Origin: Trichomonas vaginalis G3 | Taxonomy: Eukaryota; Parabasalia; Trichomonadida; Trichomonadidae | Reading direction: 5' to 3' | Length of the DNA stretch: 64,000 bases | Assembly (NCBI RefSeq): GCF_026262505.1 | Contig: NC_067204.1 | Location: 22,785,300 to 22,849,299, forward strand | Part shown: in pieces, positions 21,768 to 34,100 of the stretch | How positions within the stretch are numbered: the stretch's first letter is position 1 | How the letters are laid out: each line of letters starts with the position of its first letter | The notes under the pieces: model-generated | Databases searched by the model: none | What the model saw: only the letters and a program-made list of their open reading frames with translations | Told to the model about the DNA's origin: nothing | Position numbers and translations under genes: made by a program

Positions 21768-23356
21768 TTAAATATTATTTAAATATAATGGAGTAATAAA
21801 ATAAATCGGAATTTCTATTAATTTATTGTCAACTTCAACTAATGCATTGCCGTTAATATATCTAACAAAATCAGCTATTGTGTCAAATCTTCGTCTTCTT
21901 TTTGTCATTGATTTATTAGTTTTTCCATAATCGAGATGAATCAAAACTTTATCCCCTTGTTTAAAATTCATGAGCCCCGAATTAATTTGTTCACGTTTAA
22001 CATCATTTAACCTTTCCATTTGCTTTCTAATATATTCCCATTCTTTTGAAATATCATTTTTCATTTCCACTGGTTTCATGTTTATAGTTCTATGCCATGT
22101 ATTATTGTAATAATATACTAACTGCTGTATGATGGAGTCATGATTTCCATCCCAGTATATCCGACCGTTAACTCCTAACGCATCTCTAAGAGTTCTCATT
22201 ACCGCATCAACTATTTTATTATGAAACGTATATGGAGAAGATGAGAAGTAAAAATTAATTTGTGGGAAATAATGAGCCATAGCTGCCTGAAATCCTTTAT
22301 CACCATCACCCCTTATATTATCTACTCTTTTATGATCTAGTAAGTATTGAATAGCTCTTCTTGTTTCCTGTTCTGTTTTCCCTTTCACTGGAATGCAATA
22401 TAAATATCTAGTGTTAATGTTAATGGCAAATAAATAAGTAACGTTTCCTTTTGAATATTCCAGATGATCGATTTCGTATGAATATGGATATGGTGCAAAT
22501 GAAGGGCGACTAAATTTTTCCTTTAACGGTTGAATTTTCGGGTCAATTGGTTTATTTAATATCTTGAAATCCTTTTTAAAATCTTTTTGTTTCTTTAATG
22601 TTTGAAATGGATATAATAAAGTAAATGATGAAGGATTAACTGAAGGAGGAGGTACTACCGTTGGATGTTTTGGTGTTGCAAGTGGTTTAATTTTATCTGC
22701 TTTGATTTTGGATGATGAAGTTTTAGTTGTTGATTTTCCTTTCATTAATTCTGGATGTATTCTATTCATTTGTTTTAAATATGCTGTATATAAAGGTTTG
22801 ATATACTTTCCCGCTTCGAGTTTATGTTGAAGGATGAATTCCAAAAGTTGATCTTCATTTAAAAGTCGGGCTGAATATGGTTTAACTAATGAATCATAAA
22901 TTAAAGCTTGTGCTTCATTTATGGTCTGAAGGACCTGTGCGTTTTGCACCTTTAGCTGTTGAACATTTGCTACTTTCTCTTTTGGTGTTGTTTTCGGCTT
23001 TTTCTTCTTTTGTTTTTGTTCCTCTGGCTTTTGCGGCTCAGGATTATATAATTTATATAATTCATCAATATCTTCTTCTGTTAATACTTTATTTTTGAAA
23101 TCTTTCAACTGTTTAAGTTGTGATTTAGTTTTTCCCTTTGTATATTCATTATTTTTAATTTTGTCTTTAATTTTAGAAATTATTTTATCATGATATTTCA
23201 AAATTTCATTTTATAATATGTAATAATAATCCATATCATCACCCGTTATATTTTTATTATGTTTTTGGAGATATGATTTTAATTCATAATAATTAAGAAA
23301 ATTTTGATTAAGTACTAAATCATCAATTAAATTTTTTTCTAAATCTGCGTTATCCA
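21768..23356 (-). pseudogene. M2 retroviral-type integrase
   Basis: This is the DDE-type integrase that inserts the Maverick. The catalytic core shows YEIDHLE and GDGDKGF for the first two acidic residues and NKIVDAVMRTLRD where the third is expected, apparently Asp rather than Glu. A C-terminal beta-rich domain follows (QGDKVLIHLDYG, then VEVDNKLIEIPIYFITPL), like the chromo/SH3-type DNA-binding end of these enzymes. The N-terminal half is Lys/Pro-rich and includes the mini-hairpin block. Most of the frame is long and open (477 aa), but the element copy is counted as broken. Confidence 0.85.
22923..22961. repeat. paired GC-rich mini-hairpin, integrase copy in M2
   Basis: GGTCTGAAGGACC (22923-22935) and GTGCGTTTTGCAC (22937-22949) are the counterpart of 392-430 and of the inverted block at 13331-13374. 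Confidence 0.65.
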
Positions 23357-23425
23357 TTTATATAAAAATAAAATAAATGTTTTAAGGGTGCCCACCTCTT
23401 TGAATCATAGTATCAAAACCATTAT

Positions 23426-23851
23426 TTACATATTGAATCGCATCATTAACGTTCCTCCTTCTAAAACGGTATCAAATGGTGGAGTCCAGATTTCCTGATG
23501 ATGATCATAAAATCCAGCAAAATTAACCGTATTATTAGGTAAAATATGAATCTCAGCGGTATATCTTCTATCTAAATTTGGATGCCTTATATGTATACCA
23601 TTACTGCCCGGATAAAATCTCAAACCTTGATTTTGTTGACGCATCAAATTATTGAAATTTCTTTCTTCAGGGGTGAATGTTCTTCTCCGTTGTGGTGGTG
23701 GTGGTGGTTGATGCTGTGGTGGTGGTCGTTGTTGCGGCTGTTGATGCTGTGGTGGGATTTGAAAAATTCGTTGTGGTTGATTATTTGGAATCTGAAAGTT
23801 AAAACCATTTGGTATAAATCGATTTGGTTCCTTTTGTCTCTTCTGTGGCAT
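23426..23851 (-). CDS. M2 Pro/Gln-rich protein, 141 aa, absent from M1
   Basis: The N-terminal half is strongly Pro/Gln/His-rich (about residues 20-55); the C-terminal half is a small beta-rich domain (ILPNNTVNFAGFYDHHQEIW). The start context is Maverick-like (TTTTATTTTTAATGAAATG). M1 has no counterpart: there the integrase start is followed directly by the polymerase gene. TTAA lies on both sides of the extra 494 bp (23382-23385 and 23880-23883), but no terminal inverted repeat is seen. Function unknown. Confidence 0.5.
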   Translation of the reverse strand: MPQKRQKEPNRFIPNGFNFQIPNNQPQRIFQIPPQHQQPQQRPPPQHQPPPPPQRRRTFTPEERNFNNLMRQQNQGLRFYPGSNGIHIRHPNLDRRYTAEIHILPNNTVNFAGFYDHHQEIWTPPFDTVLEGGTLMMRFNM

Positions 23852-23883
23852 TTCATTAAAAATAAAATTTTAAATTGTATTAA

Positions 23884-26800
23884 ATAAATGGCATACAACA
23901 TCCATTTTCACAACATACAGCCTTAGTGTGTGCTCCTGTTAATGCAGTCTTACCGATTGTTAAGCGAGTCATTGACCCGTTTTTAAGTTGTAAATTAATA
24001 TTTGACCATCGAAAATAACTTTATCATTTATTATATCCAAATAATTTTTAGGTGTTAATTGCTTATTTTGTCGTAAACTAACACCTTTCATTTTTTGTGC
24101 AATCTTTTTAAAATCACTTCCTCAATTGAACCGTTGAATGATGTATAACACTTAGGGCATAAAGCAACCATGTTATCACCTTGTTTCTCAATTGCTAAAC
24201 CCAATAATTTTTTCTCATGTGCTTTTTCTTCAGCTTTATTCTTTAATTTAGGTTTAAATTTCTCATCAAAACAGAAGAAATCAAAAGGTGCGAATTTGAA
24301 AATGTTTTTATCATAAAATTGTTTATCGGTAACAATTGCTTGAAATGCTTGAGTGTTAGGAAGATTTGGGTCACCAGCAATAGCCCAATAAGATGAATCA
24401 GTATCACCTTCAATGAAATGAAAACGATTAACATTCATGCATTTATACATAAAATCATAAATGAAAACAAATACCAGTATTTTGCGTTATCTAAAGTGAA
24501 GAATGCCTCTTGTAAACATGTATCACATCTATAAAATCTATCTTTAAGCATCACTTGATATGTATCCTCACCTATTTCTCTTATGTTTTTAAACTTATTT
24601 GACATACATGCAACGCGTGCCTTCTGTGCATTCATTATTTTAGTCTTTGCGTAATTTTGTGTATTCATTGCATCGTAACCATATGATCCATTAAGTGAAA
24701 TCTTGCAAAATAAACTTTTCCTTTATTTCCTTCTAATTCAGCTTTTGTCTTTCGTTCATAAATTCGTTCGCAAATTCATTAAAACAAGTGTTTTTCGTAA
24801 ATGTTAAAATTGATTGAATGTCATCAATGATAAAATTAAACCTGTCGATTAGATACCATAGATAATAAGAAGAAAATGGTTGATATTGGTTGTGTGTTGA
24901 TGCTAACTGAGTTAATTTCCTCTGTTTCTGGTCAACTGGTAGATTGTTTGATTTCATGTAATTATACATAAAACTGCCAATTGTTTTTTCATCTGTGATA
25001 ATATCTAAGTTTCTTATTATCGGTAAAAAGTTTATGTAATCATTAATGTATTTTTCATCAATATGACCCTTTACTTCAGCCACGAATAAAGTATTTTTCT
25101 TCTAATTATTCCCAGTGCTTTTGCTTTCTTTGTTGCTGTATCACAAATGATAACGCCATTCAATCTTCCCGGCATATACATTTTATGGTCAGTATATTGA
25201 ATGAAATCATGAGGATTAGATGAAAATGATGAAGGATATAATGAATTAAAATCAACACCAACGAAATGAGTCATAATGTTGGTGGTGTCCTCATTTGATA
25301 CAGTTTTAGTTTCTGGATATATGAAAGTTTATTAATGTGCGTGATTCCTTTAAGATTTACTCTATGTTGAACATTTGATAAACCACCAGTAATTCCATTA
25401 CGGAGAATGTGATAAGCTTCAACTGAATCTAAAGTCATTGGTAAATTATTTTTTAATGCATAATTTCTTAAATTGATTCTTAAACGTTGAACATCTTCAT
25501 CTTTATTTGATTTTACGACATTGCAATAACAACACATTAACTGACAATTTTCTTTGTATGTGGTTTTTCATTATCGATTCTATCTAATGTTGGTTTATTA
25601 GCATATGTAAACGCTTTACCACACATTTTGCATTTAGATGAAAGGATTAAATCGTGATAGTATTGAAAATCATCCATTGAAACATTATTTTTAGTATCCC
25701 TTTCTGCTTTTTCATCTTGTTTCTTATATGATTCAATTTTATATTTCCAATACTTTTTCGTTAATTCAAAACTTGATTCTATCTCTTCCTCAGGATATTT
25801 TTCATTAGGATTAAAGTCTTTATATGCTAAAGCGTAACGAATCATTGAAGCATTCGATGATAAAGAAAGATTATGAAGCATATCAATTTTATAAACAAAT
25901 GTTTCTTCAATAATTTTATCGATTGGGTCAATCATAATTTCAACATCTTTATTGCAATAATGAATAAAATATTCTAATCTATTCTTAAAATTTTTAGCAT
26001 CATTGAGATATATTTGATAATCACTATCTGATATAGTTTCTTGAGTTAATGCTGAATAAAATGAATCTTTCGTGAATGGTTCCTCTTTATATAATTCTTC
26101 TTCGTAATTCTCCCATGTGATAAATTGATAAGGGAAAAAGGATTTAACACGTGATTTATTGTTTCCGAAATCTTGAGTGAATTGGTCTAATGTCCCACCC
26201 GCTATATAATTTCTGATGTCAATAAATCTCAATTCATATGGAACGTTTGTTTTCTTTACAATGATTTGCTTAAATTGTGAAGATGAACCCAGCATTGATT
26301 TTATTTTCCATTTTGCAGTGTTTAAATCACGAAGAATTAAATTTAAATCAAACTTTCCCGAATTAAAACCTATGATATTCACTTTATTGAATTCCTCATC
26401 TAGAAGTTCTTTAAATGCTTCCTTCTGTTTTTCATTTAATGTATGGGACAAAGTCCCCGCCGTTTGCGGCTTCATAATTCATTGTATTGACTCATATTTG
26501 ATTTAGCAACTAATGAACAGGTTGAAAATAAAAATCAATCCAATCAGAAATAAAAGAATCACTCGAAGTTAAGCAAAAATTCCTCGTATATGTTTTATCA
26601 TTTAATTTAACCGTTGATGATACCATGAATGGTTTTAAGTAAGCGTTCAAAGTTGCACACTCAGAAAGTTGTAATTCTTCTTTAGTCTCTAATGTTTCAA
26701 AGTCAAAAGTAATATAATATCTTGTCGGTTTATAATATTCTGCAAATTGTGAGCTAATAACCACTGATATATCTTCTGTTTCGTAATATGTGGTGCATAT

Positions 26801-27336
26801 GGTTGCTGTGTCTTTTGCAATTGAACGTCTTGAATTAATCTTCCATTATTTTCTTTACATTTCTCACAATGCTTTAAAAATCTTCTTTGGTTTTTCCTTT
26901 CTGGATCATCACGGATAGAATAAACTTCTTCTTTACAATATGGACAAACTTTATAGCCGGTGAGTGCTTCAACGTCTGTTATTCTGTCAGCGTGAAGTTT
27001 TCCACATGGACTCTGTGTTAATAAAATATTTACTGTTTCAAATTCTGGATCTATCATTATTGATTCCACTAATGGAAAGTCTACCTTATTTATGTCCACG
27101 TCTTCTGGTTGAGGATCACAATAATAGAAATCAATATTAACATTTAACATTCTCGCTAATCTCTCACTTTCTGATGAAATGTCAAACCCTTCATATGCAT
27201 CTATTGCTTCATTTAAATAGCTTCTACGAGTTTTAGGATTAACACCATCAGGAATGTTATAGAAGCGTTTAAATAACCTTCTACCTTCTGCTCTAATTTG
27301 ATTATCATTCATTTTAGCTGTTCCGTTTTTGTTCAT
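23884..27336 (-). pseudogene. M2 DNA polymerase B remains
   Basis: This is a close relative of the M1 polymerase with the same exonuclease, HNH-like (about 25520-25660), polymerase and zinc-type motifs. It is a few percent different from M1 by eye and more decayed, consistent with M2 being the older insertion. It lacks the compound hairpin block found at 3603-3664 of M1. Confidence 0.85.
26445..26470. repeat. paired GC-rich mini-hairpin in M2 polymerase
   Basis: GGGACAAAGTCCC (26445-26457) and GCCGTTTGCGGC (26459-26470) are perfect hairpins, matching the slightly longer M1 pair at 3435-3469. Confidence 0.65.
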
Positions 27337-27385
27337 TTATGTAAGAATAAAAAATTAAAAAATAAATAAAAATAAAGTTTATTTT

Positions 27386-28497
27386 TTAAAGCCCATAAAA
27401 TGAATTAAGAACACATAAATTTTTATCATCTGCGACGTGACGAATACATTTTAATTTACTCAAGAATGCGTACCCTGATACATTAAATCTAATTCCTGTC
27501 TTATTTAATTTCACAACTTTGAAAAGGAATGTATGAATAGCTATAAAATGATGAGAAGATGTTTTATGGGTTGCTTCCATTTTTTCTGAAATAAATGAAT
27601 AAATATAATGCTTATACGTTTTCATATCTTTTATATTCTTAATAACGAATGGTATAGACCTTTCCACTTCATCTTCCTTCGGTGCTGTTCTTTCATATGA
27701 AACATTATTAGTATCTTCAACAATGAAACCGCAATCACATAAAATTTTATATGTTCCAATGGTTTCTTTTGATATTTTATCTAATAAATCAAAAACTTTA
27801 TCAACACCTGTGCATTTATTTAAATAATAATTTGTGTAAATATCATGATCTTCTTTCTTAATCGTATTAGTTGCATATGTCACGTTTTTAAGAGCTTTTT
27901 TGAATTTTGAATCTAAGGTGGTGAAAGTAAGATACAAGGGTATTCTTCATTATCAATAAATTGTAACTTATGTTTACGTATAAATTTAGTACCTTCTTCT
28001 GAAAGTGTTTCGTCTATTTCACCATCTAATAAATTTTGTGTTGATTCTGAGACATAATTTTTATATCTTTCTTCATGAGATTTCTGTACTTCTGATTCTG
28101 AAGCTGGGATATTCATTAAACCCTCTACTTCATTTTCATTATATTTTTCAACTTCTCTTAATTCCTTAATTTTTTCATCTATTTCATCTCTTATTTTTTT
28201 CAGTCTTTCAATTTCATTGTATTCATCATCTTTAATCCGTTCTTCATAATATTCAGGGAAAACATCAGGTTCTTTAGGTTTTTCTTCTTCAGATGTGGGA
28301 TATAAGAAATTTATAACATCATCTTTATTCATTTTTCCATCATAATCTAAATCATTTAATAACTCGGCAAATTTTTGACAATTTCTTAAATAATATTTAT
28401 CAACTTCATAACCCACCTCCTCTAATATATCCTTTATTTCCTCGTTTGTGAATCCTAATTTTTTAACGTTGTTAGTTTTGACGCTCATTTCATACAA
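27386..28497 (-). pseudogene. M2 conserved Maverick protein upstream of polymerase, remains
   Basis: This is the counterpart of the M1 370-aa gene (4465-5577), with the same acidic helical middle and His/aromatic-rich end. Function unknown; it always sits just before the polymerase. Broken copy. Confidence 0.55.
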
Positions 28498-28613
28498 AAT
28501 AAAAAAATAAAATAATAAACATAACTAAGTTTTAATTTTTCGTAAGAAGTTTATTTTTTAAAATTTTTTTTTATTTTTTATTTCATTATGGTAGTGAATC
28601 TTTTATTCATGAA

Positions 28614-29346
28614 AATAATTATATCTGATTTATTTTATTCTCTCGTATATACTAGATTTAAAGAATTCAGAACATTTCCCATAATCTCCTAAATGTTTTC
28701 TTATCCCTAACGTGTGCCAGTTATTATATGAAACTGAATAAACTTTATCTTTATCTTTACACCTTTCATCATTACCAATATATTTATATCTCAGTTTTGA
28801 TTTAGCGTTTTCATATTCATTAGCGTTTAATAATTCGCAGTCTTCCTTTTTAAATTGATGTTTAAGATATTCAGGATTTAATACTCTACGTTTATATGCT
28901 CCTAACTTAGTTCTAAAGGTTTTTCTACAAAATTTAGGAATTCCATCCTCTTTAATGTCATCAATGATTTCCATTTCATTATTTTCAATTTCTTCTTCTC
29001 GTTTATGAGGTCTTTGATTATGACTCCATTGATTCCATGAAATTAAATATTCTTTATCATTATATTTATACCTCATTAGCTTATTTTGGCTTTCATATTC
29101 ATTTAATAATTCACAATCTTCATTTTTAAATTGAAGTTTAACCCATTCAGGATTTAAACAATGTTTAATTAATCGCGGAATATCTGACATCATCTATATA
29201 TAGATTATTTTATAAAAGATAAAAAATAAATTATTTTAAAATTAATGTTAATTTTTTTTAATGATTTATAAATAAATATATTTTAATGCATCGTCTATAT
29301 ATAGATGTAACAAAAAAAGTCACTAAACCCGTCATATCCTACTACT
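28614..29346. repeat. M2 right terminal repeat
   Basis: The inner edge is set where similarity to the reverse complement of 6383-6441 stops (28614). The outer end is CTACTACT, i.e. AGTAGTAG reading inward. Near the tip are two copies of ATC(A/G)TCTATATATAG about 100 bp apart and the block AACAAAAAAAGTCAC shared with M1. The host flank begins at 29347. Confidence 0.8.
28630..29193 (-). CDS. M2 terminal-repeat gene: two-repeat DNA-binding-type protein, 187 aa
   Basis: The protein has two tandem modules of about 60 aa (starting LNPEWVKLQF and LNPEYLKHQF), each with the pattern F-x-C-ELLN, a hydrophobic YKY strand and a closing W. The pattern resembles the small treble-clef-like domain common next to phage homing nucleases ('F..gy.LLs..Y....L.y.C..GH'), though the usual zinc Cys/His residues are largely missing. 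The gene lies wholly inside the terminal repeat, so a whole element would carry one copy at each end. A role in binding the element's ends or regulating it is inference. Starts at ATGATGTCTG. Confidence 0.6.
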   Translation of the reverse strand: MMSDIPRLIKHCLNPEWVKLQFKNEDCELLNEYESQNKLMRYKYNDKEYLISWNQWSHNQRPHKREEEIENNEMEIIDDIKEDGIPKFCRKTFRTKLGAYKRRVLNPEYLKHQFKKEDCELLNANEYENAKSKLRYKYIGNDERCKDKDKVYSVSYNNWHTLGIRKHLGDYGKCSEFFKSSIYERIK

Positions 29347-29571
29347 ATTGAAAGATCTTAAGCGAAACTTGAACTTTCATGCAGCCATAGTTGAGAATAG
29401 TTTATTTGAAATCTTTTTGTAGTGATAAGCTTGTTTGATTCATTTCCGAATCAAGAGAATGATGAATCTATAATAAAAGTTGCAGCTTTAAACGAAATGA
29501 TATCTTTTATTTGATCTTATTAGAAATGTCTACAGGTTCTGAAAGGATTCGACATTTCGATAATTTTTATT

Positions 29572-29578
29572 TCACTTT
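29572..29578 (+). promoter_or_regulatory. Initiator TCACTTT directly before ATG
   Basis: This matches the Trichomonas initiator TCA+1-Y-T-W. It abuts the start codon at 29579, implying an unusually short 5' leader of about five nucleotides. Confidence 0.7.
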
Positions 29579-30331
29579 ATGAAACTCTTCAAAACTTTAG
29601 GTTCTGAGTTCACATATTTTTGGAAATCATTCTTAGAAAATCTTCCTGAATGGTTTGCAACAATATGCCTTGGCTTAGTATCAGTCGTTATCGCTTTAAT
29701 GATTGAACCCAAAGAAAGAATTGCCTTCTTTGAGAATTTCAACGAGAGATATCCTTACTCAGGTGAAACATTAGGCATACCTATTGTCGCTTTACTGATT
29801 ATTATTCTTCCATGCGCAGTTCTTGGAATTCTAACTTTAGCATATCCACGCAGAATGGAATTAAACTTAGCAGGAATGAGTTTGGCCCAATCATTGTGCT
29901 TGACTCTTTTAATTACAGAAGCTCTCAAAGTTACTGTTGCTCGCCCACGTCCAAACTTTTTCTCTTACTGCCAATACGACCAAAATGCAAAGAAATGCAC
30001 AGGTCCATCATCACATAAAAGAGATGCTAGACTTTCTTTCCCATCTGGCCACGCATCAAATGCATTTGCAACAGGAACATGGATGTGCTTATTCTTAGGA
30101 GAATTCTTCCATAACAGTGAAGAAATCTGGTGGATAATACTTCGTTTCATACCAATAATGATCGCTACATTCATTGCTGCAACAAGAATTACAGATTATA
30201 TGCATCATGTAAGTGATGTTATTAGCGGTGTTGTTATTGGCATTGGATGCTCTACAATAATATTTAGAGCTCAGTCAAATAGAATCTTCATGACAAATCA
30301 TAGAAGAGAAGAGCCAGTTTCTCTTCTTTAA
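29579..30331 (+). CDS. PAP2-family lipid phosphate phosphatase
   Basis: This integral membrane enzyme removes phosphate from lipid phosphates such as phosphatidic acid. All three catalytic motifs are present: K117-x6-R124-P125 (KVTVARPRP), P155-S-G-H158 with the proton-shuttling His, and R203-x5-H209-x3-D213 (TRITDYMHHVSD). About six membrane segments are visible (near 26-44, 66-88, 100-118, 160-176, 186-202, 213-230), the standard topology. The 250-aa length is normal. It starts just outside M2, 233 bp from the element end, in the opposite direction to the next gene. Confidence 0.92.
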   Translation: MKLFKTLGSEFTYFWKSFLENLPEWFATICLGLVSVVIALMIEPKERIAFFENFNERYPYSGETLGIPIVALLIIILPCAVLGILTLAYPRRMELNLAGMSLAQSLCLTLLITEALKVTVARPRPNFFSYCQYDQNAKKCTGPSSHKRDARLSFPSGHASNAFATGTWMCLFLGEFFHNSEEIWWIILRFIPIMIATFIAATRITDYMHHVSDVISGVVIGIGCSTIIFRAQSNRIFMTNHRREEPVSLL

Positions 30332-31171
30332 GAGTCACTGGAATAATCACATCGGCTATATATTTATTAAATTGTAATTATATTAGTAATTAAATTAAAG
30401 TTTTTTTAATTATTTAAAATAAAATGGAATTTTAATATGTTAATATACCTTTTGATAAATACATAAATATTATATGTCTTCACACTTAGGATTATCGATA
30501 CTACAAGGGAATATTAACTAAGATACGATGTTTTGGATATAAAAGTATTGAACAAGAGAGAAATTGTTATGTACGTATTGTAAAAACATATGAATTAACG
30601 TGTTGATATGGAATTTATCGTATAATGTTGTATATTTAAGAAATAATTTTGATAATTTTGTTTGATAAAGGCCAATTCTATGATAAATATAAATTATATA
30701 AATTTTAAAATAATCTGATAGATATTATTTTTCGAAAAATTTTGGACAATTTTTCGAAATTATTATTTTTCAAAGAAAAAATGTATTTTTAATAGTTAAA
30801 TTCCGATTTTTGAAAAAAATTTGGAGTTTTCTGGTAGTTTTAATTAAGTTTCTCATTGTCAGTTAATCAATATTTATATGAAAATTTGCTACAATTCCAA
30901 TAATTAATAGTAAATATTGTTATAAATACATAATTTCTCATTGATACATGATTATCCATGCTAAATATAGCAATAAAATGCATAGTACATAAACAGCATT
31001 ATTGATAATCACAAATTCTAAAATATTTCATTCCATATAACGGAATCGGAAAATAAACTAAGTGATTTGGTCATTTTTAAAACAGTTCTATTATAAATTT
31101 AACTTTTAAACAAACAAAAAAATATTATTTAAAATTAATAAATACGAAAAAAACAAACAAAAATAAAATTA
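30332..31171. other. AT-rich intergenic stretch, nothing recognised
   Basis: Between convergent genes; about 840 bp of very AT-rich sequence with no open gene, RNA gene or clear repeat. Confidence 0.6.
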
Positions 31172-34100
31172 TTATAATATCGATAAGTCCACACCATTAT
31201 CATTTGGTAGTTCGTCATCAGACAGGTTATTTTGCCTTTTCAGCTTCAGATACAAAGTCATTCCTCCGTAACCTAGCAAAGCAGACAAAATAATCGATCC
31301 GACAATTATAAGTGCGATGTGGAGTGTTGTCAGGCCATGGGAGTCCAAATCCGGTGCGAAACCTTTGAAAGAAACAATAATCAAAGATTCGCTTTCAACC
31401 AAATCGACAGCGATTGGTGTTGCAGGAGAATCCAACTCATTTGTACTCAGTATACTTAGATTCATCCAATTCTTCAATACTTTGTTTGAAGAAGAGATTA
31501 ATGTAACTGATTTTATGTAATAAGTTGGAGTTATCAATCCATAGTTCGATTGGTCGAGAGTTACATTGACGAAGATCGATTTCGGACTCTTTACAGATGA
31601 ATTCTCGTTGGCTGCAATGACAACACGACTTCCTCCTTCTTCTAATTTGACGGATAAGTTCAAATTGCATTGGGAAACATCTGTATCGACCAATGTAAGT
31701 CTGGCCATGAATGGAATGACCAAGCGACCCTGTAATTGGACGGATTTAAGTGTAACTTGTGCTAATTCGCCCATTGAAAAAGATTTGATGACAGGAAGCT
31801 TGTTGAGGGAGTTAACATAGAAGTTTCCGGTTCCTATCATTGATACATCACTGAAAATGACTTCGAGGGATTGAGGAGCGATGTTAAAGTTCAAATCTGA
31901 TTTATCTGGTAAACTCATCGGAGGAATACTGGCTTTCGACACGAAATTGGCAGCATTCATCGTTACATCAACAGAGCCTGATATTTTTAATGGAATATTT
32001 TCTGACTCGGTATTGATGACGATAGAGTTTATCGTTCTCAACTCGATGGCCGGGATAAGAGGCCATTTTCCGGTGACGTTGACCTCCAAGGACTGAGTTG
32101 ATGCGGGCGTTTCGGACAGATATGTGAATGGCAGTTGGGTAAATGCGGAATTATCGCATTTTATGATTAATGATGTTCTTCCTGTAGCAGCAAGTACTGG
32201 TCTCATCAATTCTATGCGCTTGAAAGTGTTGACGTTGCCTTGCGCATCTATGAAATTCCATGTGTCTTTGCCTGTGAAGATAATTGACTTTGTTGAGTCG
32301 ATATTTACGTAAAATGTAGTCAATCCTTCACTTTTCAGGCGTGAAAGTGTCTTTATATCTACGACAAGCTGGTCAATATCGGCCATTGAGAATGCTTTGT
32401 TAACAACTTCTACATTATGAAGATAAACTTTTGGTATATTTACAGTTGTTATTCCTACAGCTGCGAAATTGAGTCTAACGTTCGCTGCATCTAATATTCT
32501 TACGGAAGTATGCGTCTCTGAAGTGAAGACCATGTTGAAAGTCAACATTGTCTCATTTTGGCAGCCAATTACAGAGATTTTTCTCGGCCTTCTCGCACTG
32601 TCGAAGTTGAATACGTCGTTAGGAATCATACTCTCATACAAAGAAACCTTTACAGTGATCGTATAAGCGGTTATGTAATCTGACATACTTCTTCCAGTGA
32701 TATTGGGGAACATAAACGCGTATTCGCCACATTGGTCAACAGCATTTGAAGGTGCTGCATAGCAAAAGTGTGGATAAACTCTTGTGGGATAATCCATGAA
32801 TTTGAAACCGAAAAGAGTATAAGAATCAGTGGTTGTTATGACCGCTTGTGTGATATCTGTCGATTTCGTGAAGCCGATTATCCCTGTTTCGTCATCAATA
32901 TGAGAATATTTTAATGAAGTCTCAAGTTGTGGTGGAAGATGCACGAAATAGTGTATTGTGCCTTTGTAGGGTGCAAATTCCACGTCTGTTGGCATTTTTG
33001 TCCCAATAAATTCTGTAATAAAAAGTGGCTGGTTTGGCAAAATTTCTGGCGTATTTTTGATCGTCAGAAGATGTTGGTCGAAGTAATATCGTATGTGGAC
33101 GATAGAATCTTCATGAAATGCGATGAAATTAAAAGTAGCGTTGATATGGTCAATTAATAAGGTCGATCCAATAGTAACATGAATCTTGTTATCAACGGGC
33201 GTTGTATAATCTGTTCCTTGTAAAGTCATATTGTATATGAGAACGTCATTCGTCACCGATGATGATAATTTAGCATTGTTTAGAAGCTTTAGGCTGCCAA
33301 TTGAAATATTTGACTCTTCTTCAAAATAAATTGGGGATGAATTTGCGATTATTTCATTTAGAAAAACCTGTTGCTTCTGGACAGTTGTAAATGGAACTAT
33401 TGACATGTATTCTGATGAGTAAATAGATGTATGCATGTAACAATTGGCTAGGTTCACTTGGAGATTGGAATTTGAAATAATTTTGTTCAAAGGAGTTGTT
33501 TTTTCAAGAATTGGCTTCTGTGATATATCAAGTCCATAAATATATATGCTTGTAGACTTGGAAAGATAAAAATAACAAGGGGTTGTAAAATTCGGGTTCA
33601 ATGTGAACTTAATTGACAATGTATTGGAATTTTCTGACATCTCTTCCGAGTAAAATTGAATTTTAGGTGTATTCATGAACTGCAATGTGTAACAATTCGC
33701 TTTTGACACTTTTGTAAAGTTTATATCTGTTTTTACATCAAGTGAGTCGACAATATTTCTGACGAACGCGTTGTTCTTGGCATTGACAGTAATAACACTG
33801 TTTTCTGTGGCGTCATTCAAGGTAACGTCAAATAAATTTTTGGCATCAATTGAAGAAATGTTGAGAATTGAGTTCAGGTCTGTTGTTATATTCTCACATT
33901 CGAATTTTAATTGATTATCACCAAGAAATGTTACGTTTTTGAGAGAAATTGTCTGAGATTTAAGAAGTAAAGAAGATTTATCGGATTCAATGGATATTAC
34001 TGTGTTATTAAGAGTCAATGACTTAAAAGTTATCGGTTTGTTCGTGTTTGATAATTTGAATTTTATGTGGGAAGAATTAATTCCATACAATGCTACGGTG

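Larger units (their letters stand above)
6383..29346. mobile_element. Maverick/Polinton M2, broken, with nested insertions
   Basis: This is a Maverick of about 21 kb once the nested Kolobok is discounted. From left to right it shows part of the left terminal repeat, small virion-type genes, major capsid, packaging ATPase, minor capsid, fibre, a primase/helicase segment between inverted repeats, integrase, polymerase and a right terminal repeat ending ...CTACTACT at 29346. The following six bases, ATTGAA, are the candidate target duplication; the left copy is outside the window. The element is clearly old, with roughly a dozen or more breaks, and it predates both M1 and the Kolobok insertion. 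Confidence 0.85.

Noticed and set aside
23386-23879. Second TTAA-type transposon around the Pro/Gln-rich gene
   Set aside because: TTAA flanks exist, but the two ends show no inverted repeat and the gene has a Maverick-type start, so a mobile insertion is not supported.
23582-23887. Plus-strand ORF with a run of tryptophans
   Set aside because: It is the antisense of the Pro/Gln-rich gene (CCA/CAA codons read as TGG/TTG).
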